Assembly (NCBI GenBank): GCA_035041965.1
Contig: JAPYMA010000319.1
Coordinates: forward strand, 62,001-126,000
DNA length: 64,000 nt
Direction: 5' to 3'
From: Anisakis pegreffii
Taxonomy: Eukaryota > Nematoda > Chromadorea > Rhabditida > Anisakidae
The translations under genes were made by a program, and so were the position numbers. A model generated the notes under the pieces. It was not told the origin of the DNA, did no database searches, and saw only the letters and a program-made list of their open reading frames with translations. Below are positions 62,504 to 64,000 of this stretch, piece by piece (the first letter of the stretch is position 1; each line of letters starts with the position of its first letter).

Positions 62504-64000
62504 CTGAAATTAACTCTGTATCACACATGTCTGATTGGAACGAACATCGATTCCGTACAACAGATTAAATGCCTCGCATCCACATAAACCAAGTAACAAA
62601 ACGGACCTGAACGCAATTTCACTGCTAAAGATTCAGGGAAATGTAAAATGATTTGGAATGTTGCTGTGCAATAACGCACTTAATCATAGAGTCAGCATTT
62701 TTGTTTTTCCATATGAATAATGAAAAAAATCTTTTGAAAAACGATCCCAAGTGATAGTTCATTTCAATGTCAACTATGAGCAGTTTAAATGGAAATAAAA
62801 TTCCACTTCTGATTCTCAAATATCACATGGGGAAGTATTGCGGGCGGAAATGTTTATCATCATTCACTAATGACTAACGATAAGCTAAAGTTTTTTAATT
62901 TCATTTTATACATTAACAGATCTGAAGCATTAGAATTCAGTGGAAGGAAATGATGACGATGAAAGTCTATTCAAATCATATTACTTTCTGCAAGCAAATT
63001 TTTAGTTGCTTTGCATGAATGAATGAAGATTGATCAAATTGAGCAAAAAAGTGCAATCGAATCAGCATCACACTTATTTCTAATAATCTTGGTGATCATA
63101 TCCAAAAGTGTTTACATAAGGGAACAATACTTGAATGGATAATGCATTGTCTTCTCTTGAATAACCTCAAAGGTTAAAGGTTATCCCATCTCGCAGTGTC
63201 TACAATCCTGCTCTAAATTCACTTCATTCATCATGATTACTGCTCATCCACTTCGTAGATAATGTTTTAAGTGGTCGCTAATCTCTTACTCAAACAAGTT
63301 GTTAGTTATTTCAACTGCTTCAGAATCAATATTCACCATTCACAGTTGCATGTGATTCTCGAATGATTCCATCTAACTGAACGAGAAATATGCCAGAGCT
63401 TTTATTTCTTTCATTATATTCCGTATAACGAATAATGTAATATTGATCATATCATTGCACTGGAGAAGTATTGATATAATTATTATATAGAGTGGATTGA
63501 AGTTATGCAGATGATTCGCAAGTATGAGTGATACCTGCCAGATGAGTATATCAATCAGTTTTTACATGTAAAACTATGATGATGTGGCCAGTTTTTTTGT
63601 TTTTTGATGGATTGATAAGTGAAATGTAACATTCATATACAGAAGATGTGATAGATCCATCGTCTGGCATGCATCACACTCATTTGCTTGGATATCAATT
63701 GATAGGAAGGGTTATCCTCATTTGCTTGGATATCAATTGATGGCAAGGAATATCCTCTATGTGATAGAAAAAATTTGGAAATTCACTGGTTCAAATAGGT
63801 AAGAGGTTGGTAATGTTGTTATTATGTTGTTGTCATTGTTATTGGTGATGTTATTATTGTTCTAATCAATCATTTCTTGAGTGATTGAGTGGAGTGATGA
63901 GGGCAGCTGGCAGAACACTCAACAATGAGATGCGATTATGATCAAAACGATGATTCGAGTTGAAATTACAAAGTGAAATGAGTAGGTAATGGATCTGAAC
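62504..64000. other. Presumed intron of the minus-strand gene
   Basis: AT-rich, with no further exon seen on either strand. It contains a 38-bp tandem duplication near 63.7 kb. Confidence 0.35.
63679..63754. repeat. 38-bp tandem duplication
   Basis: Two adjacent copies, both starting CTCATTTGCTTGGATATC, at 63679-63716 and 63717-63754, differing at a few bases. Recent local duplication. Confidence 0.85.

Overview
This is eukaryotic DNA, almost certainly from a nematode. It is AT-rich with long gene-poor stretches. Genes are split by introns with strong pyrimidine-CAG acceptors, and two start codons sit two bases after an AG, as expected for spliced-leader acceptors. The protein families fit a nematode. 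I cannot name the species. No bacterial operons, CRISPR arrays, rRNA or convincing tRNA genes were seen.

The left 22 kb is gene-rich and all on the + strand. It opens inside a RIN-type Rab5 exchange factor (VPS9 plus Ras-association domain) whose 5' end lies outside the window. Three tandem aquaglyceroporin genes follow at 5.2-7.5, 10.8-13.1 and 19.3-22.0 kb. I joined the exons by hand, and every junction holds frame. The three paralogues share five internal exons of identical size (127, 138, 119, 215 and 89 bp) and identical intron phases, so they arose by whole-gene tandem duplication. Their pores differ. Copy B has a GlpF-like aromatic/arginine filter (W/G/Y/R). Copy A reads W/T/C/R. Copy C reads G/G/Y/G and has lost both the aromatic clamp and the otherwise near-invariant arginine (NPAGD in place of NPARD). 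This altered pore is the most interesting observation here.

From about 22.1 to 45.4 kb I find no gene I can defend. A hairpin cluster lies just behind copy C, and a few simple repeats and isolated weak ORFs occupy the rest.

From 45.6 to 61.4 kb, four separated segments chain in frame on the + strand. They are a first exon (with a similar alternative first exon 1.7 kb downstream), a 39-bp microexon, a 133-bp exon and a possible 40-bp last exon. I do not recognise the product. A likely last coding exon of a convergent minus-strand gene lies at 62272-62503, with the rest of that gene to the right of the window.

Scattered through the window are non-autonomous hAT-like DNA transposon remnants at 16.3, 17.4-18.3, 58.1 and 59.7-60.5 kb. 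Two retain 8-bp target-site duplications.
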